Assembly (NCBI GenBank): GCA_018287875.1
Contig: JAGVVL010000018.1
Location: forward strand, 1,480,501 to 1,544,500
Direction: 5' to 3'
Source of the DNA: Nigrospora sphaerica
Lineage: Eukaryota > Ascomycota > Sordariomycetes > Amphisphaeriales > Apiosporaceae
DNA: 64,000 nt
The notes beneath the pieces are model-generated. The model ran no database searches, was not told the DNA's origin, and saw only the letters and a list, made by a program, of their open reading frames with translations. The position numbers were made by a program, and so were the translations under genes. This document shows, piece after piece, positions 43,752 to 55,384 of this stretch. The first letter of the stretch is position 1. The number at the start of each line of letters is the position of its first letter.

Positions 43752-44998
43752 TTTTGCAGCTGTGTGTTGGGGGTGTAGAAATTAGCTTGGAGTTGGAGCT
43801 AAGGCCGGCGAACACAAAGATTTAGCCGCTGCGAGAAAATGCGTGCACAGCTGGAAAGAGCTTGGTTTTACCCCCCTCCCGATTGGAACAAAACAACGAG
43901 TGCCAAACAAGACAAAAAAGGCCCAATCTCGCCGTACACAGCCATTGCGCGGGATGGCGGGCAAAATCAGCAGGACTCACCTAGATCTGTATTCGTCGGG
44001 TATCTAGCGGGGTTGAATCGTTTGTCGGGGATTCGCGGCTGTCGATTTCTCTAGAGTGAGGAAATGGGAAGTTGTGAGAAACCTCTGGCTAGGGTTGCGA
44101 AGTGATGGCCCGTGCGCCTCATTACCTAAACCAGCTGCTTGCTGGAGAAACCGGCATGCATACTGGAACCTCCCTCCACGAGCCGCAGCCTTTCATAAGT
44201 ACTTCCTTCATAGCAGGTAGTAGTAGTATATTATACATGGGTGTTTTTGCCTGGCGCGCTGTGTACAACGGATACGTGTTATGCGGTCAGTACACGCGCC
44301 CATGTTTACATACAACCCAGCCTGTTCGGGGATCATATGACATCGTCGTAGCCCGAAGAGGACCGTTTCTATGTGTACATCACTCCGCCCCTCCGCGCCG
44401 ACTGGACCGCGTACTCGGGGCTCGTACGCCGTGGCTTGCTGATGGTAGGGAGCAGTCGCCCGTTGTCACACCCTCCCTGGGCTGTCTCTACTACGTACCG
44501 CCCGAGTTGTATCTCTCCCTTTACGATTCCTACGCGTGTCGAACCGTCCTCGTCGCGCGTTTCCACAGCAGATCACACGAGGCGCGTTGGAACGGGACCA
44601 GTGGGAGGGGAAAACCCAAGGGGCGGCAAACGTCATCATCAATGCGATCAAGAGCAACCAGGGGCAGGTTTCATTTCTCGTTGATTTTGGGTATACCATC
44701 GGACGTACCAGTCCGTTTTCTCTCGCCCCTCGGAAATGCATGCAGCAGCTTGTCGTTTTTTTTTGTTGGTTGGTTGTGAATTGTCCCTATCATTTTGACG
44801 CCAGTCACCTTCTGAAGATGTTGTGACATACAGGTCTGTCCCAAACGAAGCAAAGGAATCCAGCAGCCCCCGCTGTGCCCTCGAGAATCATGCAGTGACC
44901 GTATCCGTGATTCGACGTCCGTTTCGCCCGAAATAAAGGTCTCCACCCCTCTAGAGGCACTCCAGCGTGCGTAATACGTCCCCCATTCATACGGTCGT
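43752..44998. other. Intergenic interval between NAC alpha and L14e
   Basis: Holds the leader and promoter of NAC alpha and the 3' end of L14e. A T-run lies at 44,757-44,764. No supported gene. Confidence 0.5.
43760..43980 (-). other. Probable 5' UTR intron of NAC alpha
   Basis: GTGAGTCCTG at 43,980 downwards and CAACACACAG ending at 43,760, eight bases before the ATG. Upstream of the donor is an A/C-rich leader. Leader introns just ahead of the ATG are common in highly expressed fungal translation genes. Inferred from consensus only. Confidence 0.55.
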
Positions 44999-45559
44999 TT
45001 ACGCGGCGGAGGCCTTGACGCTGGCGAGGGCCTTGCGCTGCTCGAATCGTCGCTGCTTCTTGAGGCGCATGACCTTGAAGCGGTCAAAGTCGGTCAGGGC
45101 CCTTCGGCGCTCGCCCTGCTCCTTGCGCTTGGCCCAGCTGCTCTCCTTCCACTTGGCGTCAATGCCGGCCTTCTCCCAGAACTTCTTGACGGTTCCGGTC
45201 CGCGCGCCGCGGGGCAGCTTCTCGATCACGAAAGGAGCGAGCAGGGCATCGGAAAGGGCAATAGCCTGGCGGGGGACAACCAGCTTCTCGTCGGAGGAGG
45301 GACCGTCGATCAGGACCTAGAAGAAAGCACGCCGTGTCAATCGCTTTGCTCCCGGTGCGCGGGGTCTTTGGTTGTGGTGAACGGGCCCCGGTCCGGGGGA
45401 GGGGCCCGCGTGGGTGTGGTCTCAACATACGCGCTTGTGGTCGATGATCTCAACGATGGTGGCGAGGCGGCCTGCGAAGGGGCCGTTGCCCTGGAGGAGG
45501 ATAACACGGCCAACCTCGACGAGGCGCCAGTTGGATGCGACAATGGTGCTGTCACCCAT
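44999..45559 (-). CDS. RPL14: 60S ribosomal protein L14 (eL14)
   Basis: Two coding exons, 45559-45431 and 45316-44999, give 148 aa. The GTATGT donor and TTCTAG acceptor join IIDHKR to VLIDGP in frame. The N-terminal KOW-type beta-barrel is clear ([40 protein letters not shown]). The C-terminal helix is basic ([36 protein letters not shown]). eL14 is a structural protein of the large ribosomal subunit. A leader intron just upstream of the ATG is likely. Confidence 0.96.
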
Positions 45560-48028
45560 TTTTGCGGTGTTCTGCGAGGCTGTGGGTTAGTGGGAGAGGA
45601 GGTGGTGAGGGCGGGAAATGACTTCTTCAAAGGAATGAACGTACTCGTGGATGTGGTTGCCGTGAATTCTTGTCGGGGAATGGATTGCCGTAGTCTGGGC
45701 CTGCTTGCACGAGTCAAAAACGAGAATTTTCTGTGGAAGGTTCGAAAATCAAAGACCCGTGCCAGCAGGTGCGGCCCTAGCGTTTACGCCACACAAATTC
45801 GGGGGTATGGGGAGTGGATGGACTGTGGCTGATGCGTCCCAACAATGAAATGTCCACTCTTACTCCAGTCCCATCCGTCTATTTCTCCTCCACCCTATGT
45901 GCATACTTCCTAGAGTACCCCTCCAATACTTACCAGGTAGGTTGCGTAAGTACGCAAACAGCCAGCCGGGCCGAGCCACACCCCGAGCCTGAAAGCGGGA
46001 TCGTCGAAACTTCTTCAAAAAGCTGGCCCGTTCACCTTTCTCGCTACCCTGAACAGTCCTTCTCCCCTATCCCAACCGCAAACCTCTCTCCCGTCGGCGA
46101 ATGGCGCGCCTCGGGACAGTCAAACAATATGCCTTGACATGGTCGCATCAGGTAAGCTTTTCCCCCCGTTTCTGTGTCCCCCTCTGCCCTGCTCGAATGA
46201 TGAGTATAATTTGCGATTGATTCTACTTGATGGCGCCCTCGCCGGGGTTAGCTATATCCTGTGGATATATGATATTCAATTTCTTACATATTCTGACACT
46301 TGTCCTGAATGCCTTCTTTTCTTCACAACGCCTACCCTGAGAGCTTTGGCTAACTGTTTCTCAAGAAGAACAAGACTGCTCAGCATAGCGCTTGGCCCTT
46401 TGCCGCCTCTGGCCTTGTCGCCCTACGGTCGACAAGGCAATGTCTATGCCGCCAACCACTACCATCACCGGTAATAGGGAGCTTCTTTCGGGCTGCGACA
46501 CTACCAAGTCGCTGGCCGGTGGAACACGTTCCCCTGTCACGCCGCTGCTTGTAGCTGGGCCGGACTCACGTAGAACCGACTCCCTGCCCCGAGTCGCTGC
46601 TATTCTCGTAGACTTGGCGTCAGTCGTCCGTAGTACTTTGCTTGCTGGTGCACCTGTCCCCCCTAAAGAACTACTGTCACTCTGCGTACTTTTGCCGAGG
46701 CGGCCAGCACCATCGCCTTTGTCACTGTCTTGGCCTTGACCAATGCAGGCCAGACACGACTTGCCCATCCACGCTTAGAGCGTCTGTTGGATCGAGGGTC
46801 TTTATTTCCGTTCGCCATGAGCGTAGGTGCTGCGTATCGGATCTCTTCTAGAGGGTCATGTTGCAAGCATGGGATGTTTGATGTCAGCCCTTACACCAAA
46901 GGGCGAGCCTAAACGGGCGGAACCCGTTGCTTCTGAAACCCCGGGGAGCCGCCTAACGACGGTTGAGCGATGACGGTGCTTACCTGTTGCACAGGAGTAC
47001 CAAAGTGGGAAGTCAGACAAACGAATTCAGAGCAGTAGTCCGGGCCCGTCGAGGTAGGTCGGAAGACCGAACGGACGGCGTATTGGAGGAATCCTACCCG
47101 TTTACAGATCCGCCTACTTCGGCTTCCCGACTTCACAAGGTGCCCGAGATACACAGCTCATAGGCAGCAAATTACGTGGTGAGAGGGCAGGCAGGTTCCG
47201 GGGGTTTAACAAAGATGTAGGTACTCCCATTGCTTGCTGTGGACAGGATGCACTGCCGGACGACCAACACAACAAGTCGAATTCGCTACTGGTCGCACTC
47301 GCCTGCTCTGTTGTTCCCCTCCTCTAATTCTCTTACTGAGCCCCATGGCGGAACTGCAACCTCGCGTCTCGGACGCTGTCGCAGTCTGGTTCCCTGCTTG
47401 GCTTCCCGCGCGCGCGCTGTCTCTGCCCTTCCGAAACCACTCTCACTCTGCCCGGCCTCCTTCACCCACGGCAGGCCTCGCCCCACCTAACGGCGCACCA
47501 CCTCTGCACTTCAGGGCGGGCCAAGTTTTACGGCCAGGCGGCTCGGGTCCAGGCATTGTTAAGGGGAAGGGTGGCGCCTGGGACCTTGTGACGTGGGCGG
47601 GGGATGCGAGAGGGCGCTACATGTAGCGAAGTCTGCACCACCGGCTACGGCTCGCTGAGCCGCGTAAGCATGATGACGGCCCGCTGCGCCTTGTTGGCAG
47701 GAAAGTAACAAGGGAGCGGGTCGAAGGATCGATTCGGTGGTCACGAAACGGAAAAAGGGCGTGTGCCTAGCTGGATCCCCATTACCTACGGGCCTCGACC
47801 GGGACCCTGCCACAGAAGAGCGTTTGCACGCAACGTCTTTCAGGGAGAACGAGTAAAAACTGGTGGTAGGATTTGTCCAAATTATCCCTAGAACCCTCAC
47901 CCCCCGAAGCCGTAAGTCAAATGGTACTCTTTATCGCCCTGGACGCCTTGTTTACAGCCAGTGCCTCCCATGGTTACCTAATGCGGACGCATTTCCTAGG
48001 GACGCCAGGAAAGCTGTACTCCAACCCA
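45560..48028. other. Gene-free 2.5 kb interval
   Basis: RPL14 leader and promoter at the left, 3' end of the AA8-b561 gene at the right. An ATG-started frame at 46,361-46,768 (minus, 135 aa, begins MGKSCLACIG) is Ser/Gly-rich and resembles nothing; its opposite strand is open too, so I do not call it a gene. Confidence 0.45.
45580..45644 (-). other. Probable 5' UTR intron of RPL14
   Basis: GTACGTTCAT at 45,644 downwards, a CACTAAC branch site, and CCCACAG ending at 45,580 (or GCAG at 45,572), about 20 bases before the ATG. Short, canonical and in the position usual for fungal ribosomal protein genes. Not confirmed by RNA. Confidence 0.55.
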
Positions 48029-49604
48029 TCAAACATACTCCCGCATGGCCTGCTGGGGACCCAGCCCGCCGGAGCCCCCTCCGGGATGCAGGCCGGTAAT
48101 GCCGCGTCTGGGCTGCTGGCTCATGCCGGGGCCGGTGCCTTCCCACGTGGCGGGAGGCGGCTGCGGCGGGTCCCCGGCCGTGGCCGTGGCCGTGTGCTGC
48201 GGATAGCCGCCGGCCGGCTGCCAGGGCTGCATGTCGTAGCCGCCCGGTTTCTTGTCCGAGGCGAAGCGCCTGCGTAGGAAGGCCTTAGTCACCAGGATCA
48301 CGGCCACGGCGGGGAATATAAAAGCCACCAGCCCGCCGAGGATCAGGTTCCAATGCCCGCTCTGCGCGAGACGAAAGCCCCTGGCGGAGGTCGTGTGTTA
48401 GTGACTCGGAGCATCGATGGGAAGAGGCAAAGGAGCACGAGAGAAACTTACAAGAACCCATTCACGACACCCAGCAGGATAATGGCACGGCCGAGCCAGA
48501 CGTGCACGGGCGCGAGCTTGGTGGACTGGCCGGTATTGCGGAAGGAGCGGTGGTTCAGATGGCCGAGCACGGGCATTGCGAGAAGAGCGAGGAAGATCAA
48601 GAGGCCGAGGATCTGGTGGGCCGAGTTGAAATTCTTGGATCGGTTGTACGTGGCACTGATGCGGCCGCCGAGGCCGACGGCGATGATGACGAGCACCAGG
48701 CCCAGAATCTGGTTGCCGGCGTGCCAGCGCGTCCAGTTGCCCAGCCGCAGGATCAGGACGCCGAATGGGTACAGGCCCACAAAGACGAATATCATGAGCA
48801 CGGCGTGCGCCTTGGCGGCCTTGTCCGACTTGCCCGTCTCCGAGATGCCTTGCGTGACACCCTCGAGCCGTCCCGCCGGGACCGGCACGCCGGCGGAACC
48901 AGTAGCGCGCACCAGGTCCATGGTGAAGGTGCCGTAGCTGTAGTGCGACTGCAGATCCTGGGCCGGGTCGTCGCTGCGGAGGGACCGGCCAGGGCCGGTG
49001 GCGTAGAGGAAGGGAGCAGCGGTGCTGCCGACATCGAGGCGGCGCGTTTCGCCCTCTTTGGCGCTGGTCCAGGAGCGGCAGTTGGCGCAGCGGCCGTGAA
49101 ACACCAGCGTCGAGCCGTTGACGACGCCAGTGCCGGCAAGGGCCTCGATGCGGATTTCGGGGTCGAAGACGGGCTCGCGGTGGCCCGTCGCGCGCCGCGG
49201 CGACACCGTCACGTTGCGTCCCGACTCGGACGCGTATACAATCAGCATCAGCGACCCGGCCATGCTGGACGACCCGAGACCCACGGCACCCCAGGCAATG
49301 CCGCCGCCGAGCAGCAGCGTGAAATACAGGTCTGTTGACGAGTTGGACGGCACATTGAGCGCGAAGGCCAGGTCATTGTCCGGACTCACGAAGTGCGAAG
49401 CAGTCACGTCGTCGGAGGCGTTGCGGCCAGACGATGCCGACTGGGCGTGGGAGGGGAGCGGGCCGGCGAGCAAGAGGAAGGCTGCCTCGTGTAAGCCGGG
49501 ACTCGGCCAGCTGACCGACGGCCCGCGCAGGCCGGGTAGAGGGATGGGAACAAGTCCGTACCTGTAATCACTCTCACCAGGAGAGAGGCTTTGGGGGAAA
49601 ACAT
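48029..49604 (-). CDS. AA8-type cytochrome (CDH-like) fused to cytochrome b561 membrane domain
   Basis: Three exons, 49604-49562, 49481-48452 and 48380-48029, give about 474 aa. A signal peptide (about 1-28, ending PSHAQS) is completed by splicing the first 43-base exon. Residues about 40-205 form a DOMON-type haem domain like the cytochrome of cellobiose dehydrogenase: candidate haem ligands are Met88 (SSSMAGS) and His194 (SHYSYGTFTMDL). FHGRCANC carries a cysteine pair. A linker leads to a b561 core of about five helices, with four histidines in the expected places: H240, H268 (RWHAGNQ), H303 (SAHQILG) and H341 (VHVWLGR). The cytoplasmic tail is Pro/Gly/Gln-rich. Such proteins likely move electrons across the plasma membrane to an extracellular acceptor, perhaps ferric iron or lytic polysaccharide monooxygenases. 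The frame is open upstream of 49604, but only this start gives a signal peptide. An alternative donor at 49577 is possible. Confidence 0.88.
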
Positions 49605-50451
49605 GTCGAAACCGCCGTCGTCCCGTGCCTGTAAGTCGAACGGCGAGAGGGTCGTGTAGCGGGTACCAGCCTGCGTCAGTGTGGTATCTATGTAGCTGGA
49701 AGAAAGGGAACGAAAAGGCAGGCCGCCGCTCAAGCAAACAAACACAAGCAATTAAGAAGGAGAGGAATATATATGGTAAAGGGAAATTCGAAAGAGAGAT
49801 GGCAATCTCCAACAGATTCTTTTCATGCCGCGCCGACCCTCCCGCGTCCTTCTCTACTTCATAAAGGGAGGGAGAACACCGTAGGGAGTTTCCGTTTTGG
49901 TACCCCCAGAGGTGCCTTTCCACACCGGCAGCCCCATTCCGGGCGCCAAAAGGACAGCGGCAACCGCCGGGCTGGTGATTGGCCAGCAGCGGCGTTGCAG
50001 CCGCTCACGGAGCCCCACCCCCACCCACCATTCCTTCCCCCAATAAGGTTCTCCAGTATGGATCTCTCAGATGGCAGATGTGTTTGTCCACCTGTTCTCC
50101 ATCGCCATACAATCTTGACCCGCTCTCTTTTCCGCCCGCCCCAGCACGATAGTTCTATTATTGGATTGCTTCATTGTCACCCCGCCCTCCCGTGCGACGG
50201 GCAGGCTCCCCTGCTCGGCCGTGTTCAGCACCGGCGATGCGACGGGCGGCAGCAGCCCTGCGGGCCCGCATTCTGTCGGCTATTGGTCGTTGCTCTCTTG
50301 CCGGAGACGGGTGTGCTGTGTCAGCCTCGCCGGGGCCGTTGTGACCAGGACGCGTATAATCGCCGCCAGTCTTCAGGTACCATGCCACTCATGTGCGTCT
50401 GTCTCGTCCAGTGGGAAGGCCCGAATCCCCGCCCGTCTCGTACGCCTATCC
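49605..50451. other. Intergenic interval
   Basis: About 850 bp between two minus-strand genes. No supported gene. Confidence 0.5.
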
Positions 50452-52309
50452 TCAATGACATGGCTTCGCAAGCCCCGTCGCGGCTTCGGGCCTGCCGTAC
50501 AGGCGTTTGCGCAGGCTCGCACGAAAGGTTACGGGCGACCAGGCTGCGCCGTCGTCGGTGTAACCCCAGTCGAGTACATAATAGCCGAGCAGGACGAGCA
50601 GGATGAGGGGAAAGCTGACGGCCCAGTAGACCCAGAAATGCAGGCCGCCCGGCGCGAAGGCTTCCGTCATGCTGAACAGGCTGCTCGTGTAGGCGAGCGG
50701 TATGAAGAACAAGCCCAGCAGCGTGATAGCCTTGGTGCTTTTGGCCTCGCGGATGCTGCGCTTGGCCTCCTGCACCGCCAACTGTTGCTCTTTGTAGGCC
50801 TGTCGATTGCCCGCGATGTTGGCCAGCCCCGTGATGGCCGAGTTAAGGCACTCGGTCCGGTGCCGCAGCGCCCGCAACCGTGTCAGCAGGAACTGGTAGT
50901 CCGCCGTGCTGTCCGTCCACGCGGCACCCCCAGCACCGCCTCCGCCCATCCCCCGCCCGAGCGACGGCGGCGACAGCGGGATCCCGAGCGGGAGCATGAT
51001 GGCCTCGAGGTCCTCACAGTACTCGCCCATGCGCCGCTCCCACGCTTGGATGTCGCTCCAGAGCTCCTCAACCTGCTCCATGGTCAAGATGGCCAAGTCC
51101 TGCTTGCGACTGAGCCCGCGCTGCATGTACGACAGCGTCGCCCGTAGATGCTCCGAGTGCTTGAGGTAGTGACTCGCGATCACCTTGCGGACAAAGACGC
51201 CGACGCTCGTCTCCGCCCGTGCCAGGCCAACGTGCTGCGCCTCGGTGCGCAGGTAGTACACCAGGTCGTTCAGCATCGCCGTGCGGGGCGGCCCGACCCC
51301 CGTCGTGCCCCCGCGCGCTTGTGGCATGAAATCCACGTAGCCGCCTTGGTAAGGCCGCGCCTTAACGAAAGTCGCCTCCCCTTCCCCCGTGCGTACCTTG
51401 GTGACGGGTGGATCGCAAATCACCAGGCCTTTACTGCAAGTTAGCACGTTCCATATGTAGCAAGCGGGGTAAAGTAAGGGATAATGGTGGGGGGCGGGGA
51501 GCACACTAACAGTCCCAGCCGCCGCCGTCCTCCCGCATCTTGGACCACCAACTGCACTTGCGCCGTACGATGCCCACATTGGAAAAGACTCCGTTGAACC
51601 GAGAGGTGGCGATATGCCGACCCGACGACCCGCAGCTGAGCCGGAAACTGGACGGGATGGGGTCCAGCTCCATTGGTTCGTGGTACTTCATTACCATATG
51701 ATCACGGAATCGTAGGGCCGAGGGCAGCGGCAACCCGTCGCTCTCCCCTCCGGCGTTCATGTTCATCACCAGCACCCTCTCATGCTCGACGAAGATGGAC
51801 GGGTGCAGGCCGAAATGTTGGCCCAGCAGCGCGATGAACATGGGGCTCAAGCCTTCTAGAATTACAACACGGCGCCTGTCCCTTGGCACCTTGTCTTGGG
51901 TCCGTGTCTCCGAGCCCACAGGGGGCGCGGGACCCTTCGCCAGAAAGTCCTCGAGCGCATGGCCTTGGGCGCCAGTGAAGTATCTCGGCTCGCCAAAGGC
52001 TGTGCTGTCCGCCTCGAGGTCCAGGACTGCAACACGCGTCTGCGCATCGAGCCACGGCGTATTCTGTGCTTTGGCCTTCGGGTCGCGCTGACGGAGGCGC
52101 GGGTCCGTTCCCTGCAGGGATGTCACATAGTCGTGGTACGGCCCCTCGGCAGCAAGCCAGTGCTGTGCGACGAGCGCGCCGCCTTCATTGTCCTCGTCGG
52201 CGAGATGGGTGCTATGGCAGTAGGGGCTGTTATAGGACTGCGTGTCCAGTTCCATCTCCATGGTGGAGTCCCGAAGAAACCGCTTCCGGGGCCAGGCGGC
52301 GCTTCCCAT
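50452..52309 (-). CDS. CorA-like membrane protein lacking the GMN motif
   Basis: Two exons, 52309-51511 and 51428-50452, give about 591 aa. The ATG at 52309 is the first in frame; another lies 17 codons on. The N-terminal cytoplasmic part carries LEGLSPMFIALLGQHFGLHPSIFVEHE, typical of the CorA-like fungal family. A long helical region follows (ALRHRTECLNSAITGLANIAGN, EQQLAVQEAKRSI). Two membrane helices end the protein: ITLLGLFFIPLAYTSSLFSM and FWVYWAVSFPLILLVLLGYYV. The CorA signature GMN at the end of the first helix is absent; the site reads SLFSM. Magnesium or other ion transport is therefore inferred from fold only. The splice site is uncertain: donor GTTAGT with acceptor TAAAG is chosen because it gives WDCLVICDPP; donor GTGTGC with acceptor TTGCAG also keeps frame. 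Confidence 0.82.
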
Positions 52310-52719
52310 TGCGACGGCGGGTCGCAAAGCTGCGGCGGCCGGGTCGAGTTACATAGAATGAAAGGACGAAGAGAGCGGAAGGACGGAGAGGATGGACATG
52401 ACGAGCAGGGCAAACGAAACTCAAACGCGAATGCCTCTTTTAAACAGAGAAAGCGGCGAGCCAGCCTGTCAGGCGTGGCGCAGCGCATCATATCAGCGAC
52501 CGCACAACCACTTCGGTGTCCCGAGTTGTCGTAGCTCAACCTGAGCCGCGGGTGAGGCTGCGGGGCGCAGCAGGCAACCAGAAAACGACGATGGGCGACA
52601 TCGGGTAGGGGGAGACCAGGCAAATTGCCCGAGTCACGGCGAAAAGAAAAGGGACAGGAGACACTGAATGTGTTCCAACAAGAGACACTGGATGTATTCC
52701 AACAAGAGACCAAAGTTGC
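52310..52719. other. Intergenic interval
   Basis: About 410 bp. A short imperfect direct repeat (AACAAGAGACACTGAATGT / AACAAGAGACACTGGATGT-like) lies at 52,660-52,710. No gene. Confidence 0.5.
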
Positions 52720-53771
52720 TTAGAAATTGTTCAGGGCGTCTTGCGCTTTCATGACGTCGCCCCTGCTTGCAAAATCGACCTGCACGCCGCCATTACTGGT
52801 TAGCGACCGGGATTGCTTACCAGTGCATAAGACGGCGCCAAGGAAGCAGGGTACAGAAAAATAAAGGACGAGGAACTCACTAATACCACATTCGGCATGC
52901 GTTGGAAATTGCCAAAACACAGGTCGGACTGGGCCAAAATCGACGACACGGAATTGGTTTGGTCAGCTCTCGCAACGTCGGGTATCAAGACCCCCGGGAG
53001 CAGCTCAACGTCGAGGAAGTGGTTCATGATGAGCATGCGCCCGTCAATGGGCGCTTTCGGTGGTCGGTCGATGTTGCACTGGGGGAAGTCTTTGTCCGTC
53101 GTGTCAAACGGCGTCTCGGCGTAGTACTTGAACTCGTCCAGAATGAAGGCCACCTTGGCCGGGTCGGCGTGGAAGTCTGCCGCAAGTCAGTCGCTACGTT
53201 CGAGCGGAAGGCGATCGCATTCGGCATGGCCTTCTCTCGGCGGCAGACAGCGCAACTCACCCATGAAAACGACGAGGCGCTTCTTGTCAGCGATCATGGC
53301 GCCAAGCGTGGGCCAGTCGTTGAGCTTCAGATCGGCCGCCGGCGCGAAGGCGAGGGCATCGAGGCCAGTCTCCCGAAAGGCGTCCCCGAACTTGGCGACA
53401 TCGATGTTGTCGGGGTTGGTCAGGAGGATGGTGACGACCTCGTCCGGGCTGCCGTCGAGGAAGGTCCTAATGGTGCCCAGATACTCCTGGAGCGTACCGG
53501 CGTCCTTCAGCAGGCAGTTCGTGTGGCACAACTGGACGGCCCCATCCTTGTCGTGCGTCTGCGCCTGCAAATACCTCACGCCGTGGCCCAGTTGCTTCTC
53601 CACCGACTCGTGCTGGTTGTCGACGGGCAGGAAGCCAACAAAGGGGCTGTCGTGCGTCCCAACCATGGTGATGTTGCTGTACTTGCGGTCGCAGAGCTCG
53701 GCGCGCCCGTTGCAACTCAGTCCCCGGGCGAGCAAGGCACCGCCCAGCAGTAGACTGGGAGCGAAGCGCAT
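52720..53771 (-). CDS. Secreted PLC-like phosphodiesterase (PI-PLC X-domain type)
   Basis: Three exons, 53771-53261, 53176-52881 and 52779-52720, give 288 aa. The signal peptide (about 1-19) is followed by NGRAELCDRKYSNITMVGTHDSP, the classic start of this family, with catalytic His40. His83 lies in AVQLCHTNC, the second catalytic position. Strands VVTILLTNPD and KRLVVFMGDFHADP follow. The last exon (20 codons, VDFASRGDVMKAQDALNNF) completes the usual C-terminal strand after a 101 bp intron with a GCTAAC branch site. Similar proteins are common in ascomycetes as secreted PI-PLC-like enzymes; they lack the eukaryotic Y and C2 domains. The substrate may be phosphatidylinositol or a GPI-like lipid. 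Confidence 0.92.
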
Positions 53772-55384
53772 CTTGGGCTTGGCCGTGGAGGCTTGTCTCG
53801 TGTAGTGAGCGTCAGCGTAAGCCAGGTACGAGGAGGGCGTGGACTCGGGCCAAAAGTTCTTGTGACGGATAGGAGACCTTTACGACACGAGAGGAGGCTA
53901 TTTTCCAGTCGTATGCTGCCGCTTATAACGAAGGTCGAAAAGCGAGAGAGAAAGAGAGGGAAGCCGTGCGGACCAGGCCCGTGTAGAGAGTGAAACGTCC
54001 GGAATATATTAGCCACTAGACCCTCTCGCTTTCCGTCCAGTTCCCGTATGGCAAACGCCATACCCACGGACACGCAGGCAGGCAGACGGGACTGTAGAAG
54101 GGATGACCGTTTCCGCTGCCGGCTCAAGTCATCGGGGTCACATCGGGTTGCATGAGGGTGGCGTAGCTGCTGGTCAACGGATGGTGGTTCCGACGGACAG
54201 CCCGCATGCGTTGAGCAGGCGGGCGGGTTAAGCTCATGACAAGCGATTTGCTCCCCCCTTGTAGAGCAAGGTAGGTATAAAAATGCTGCATGGTGTTCGA
54301 AGTGTCGTGCCCACAGCAAATGGGAGGGTGGTATTCCCATCCTGACCGCAGCCAAGGTTACGAGCGGGATGGGGCGCGTGGTTGGTTGGGCAGCACTCGC
54401 GCCCTTCACCCCCTCGAAAGACGACGCGCCGGGGGTCAAGTGTGGGCGCCAGTCACGGCGTCGTTTCAAGCCACGCGATGGAGGCGGTTGGCTTCGCTCG
54501 CGGCCAGCGAATTAGGTTTTCGTACCCAACTTCTTAGTGAATATGTCCGGTCAGCACCTCCGTGTCTTAGCACGGGCCGCATACGGCACCTAGAAGAAAG
54601 GCCGACCTTGTGCTCATGGTTCCAGGTGCCCAGGGCTTCATGCATGTCAAATGTCGTCAGCCCACGCCTCCCGAGGGTGTCCGTCAGAAAGTGACCCTCT
54701 CTTCTCCTCTTCGCTTCGACCTGCTGACCCACCCCGCAATGCGTGGTGAATAACCCCCCTTCATATAGGATACTTGATTGTCCGCGCCGCCGACGGCGGG
54801 TTCTTGATATCTGAAACACTTGTCTGTGGCCACTCATAGGCTGTCGTTGCCTTTTAGTTTTCACCCCTTGTCGGGCTATCGGGTGCGTCAGTGACAGCTC
54901 CAATCTTCGGCACGCGCCTTGGTAGGTAACCTTAAGATCGCTCGGACGGGCAACCTCAACTTGTGCCAAAAGTCGAGGTATTTATAGCACTCGGTCCATT
55001 TCCGCCACCACGCTTAATGCTTCATGGCGGTGCATCCACCGAGTCCTACTTGTCCTCGACCAAGATAGGGAATGTTCGCGCCATTTGGTGTAATGTTACG
55101 CCAACCCCTGCCCCCCCCCAAAGCAGCTGTCGACCAAAGTTCCCAACGCAAAATGTATGGAGATGCAGCCTGCAAACCGAAAGATGCCGTGGGTGCTAGA
55201 CACTAGATCGCTTCAAGCGGTCATGGTTCCGAGAGGAGTCGGTTGTCCGTCAAAGTAAGGTTCATACGAACCACCAATGCGAAGAACAAGACTGCGCCCC
55301 TATGTCCATCTCTGAGCAGATGCGCCGCATGATAGAGCAACCGGCTATGTTATCGCATCCCTCCGGCTCTAAAGCAAACACGGA
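53772..55384. other. Gene-free 1.6 kb interval
   Basis: Promoter side of the phosphodiesterase gene and 3' side of the P450 gene. Open frames at 53,717-54,469 and 54,466-54,969 (minus) are not family-like. Nothing else seen. Confidence 0.45.

Noticed and set aside
46361..46768. 135 aa ATG-started minus-strand frame
   Set aside because: Low complexity, no family resemblance, and the opposite strand is open as well.
48448..49923. Longer N-terminal open frame of the AA8-b561 gene
   Set aside because: The upstream part has no ATG giving a signal peptide and is unlike the family; a 43-base first exon plus an 80 bp intron gives a proper signal peptide.
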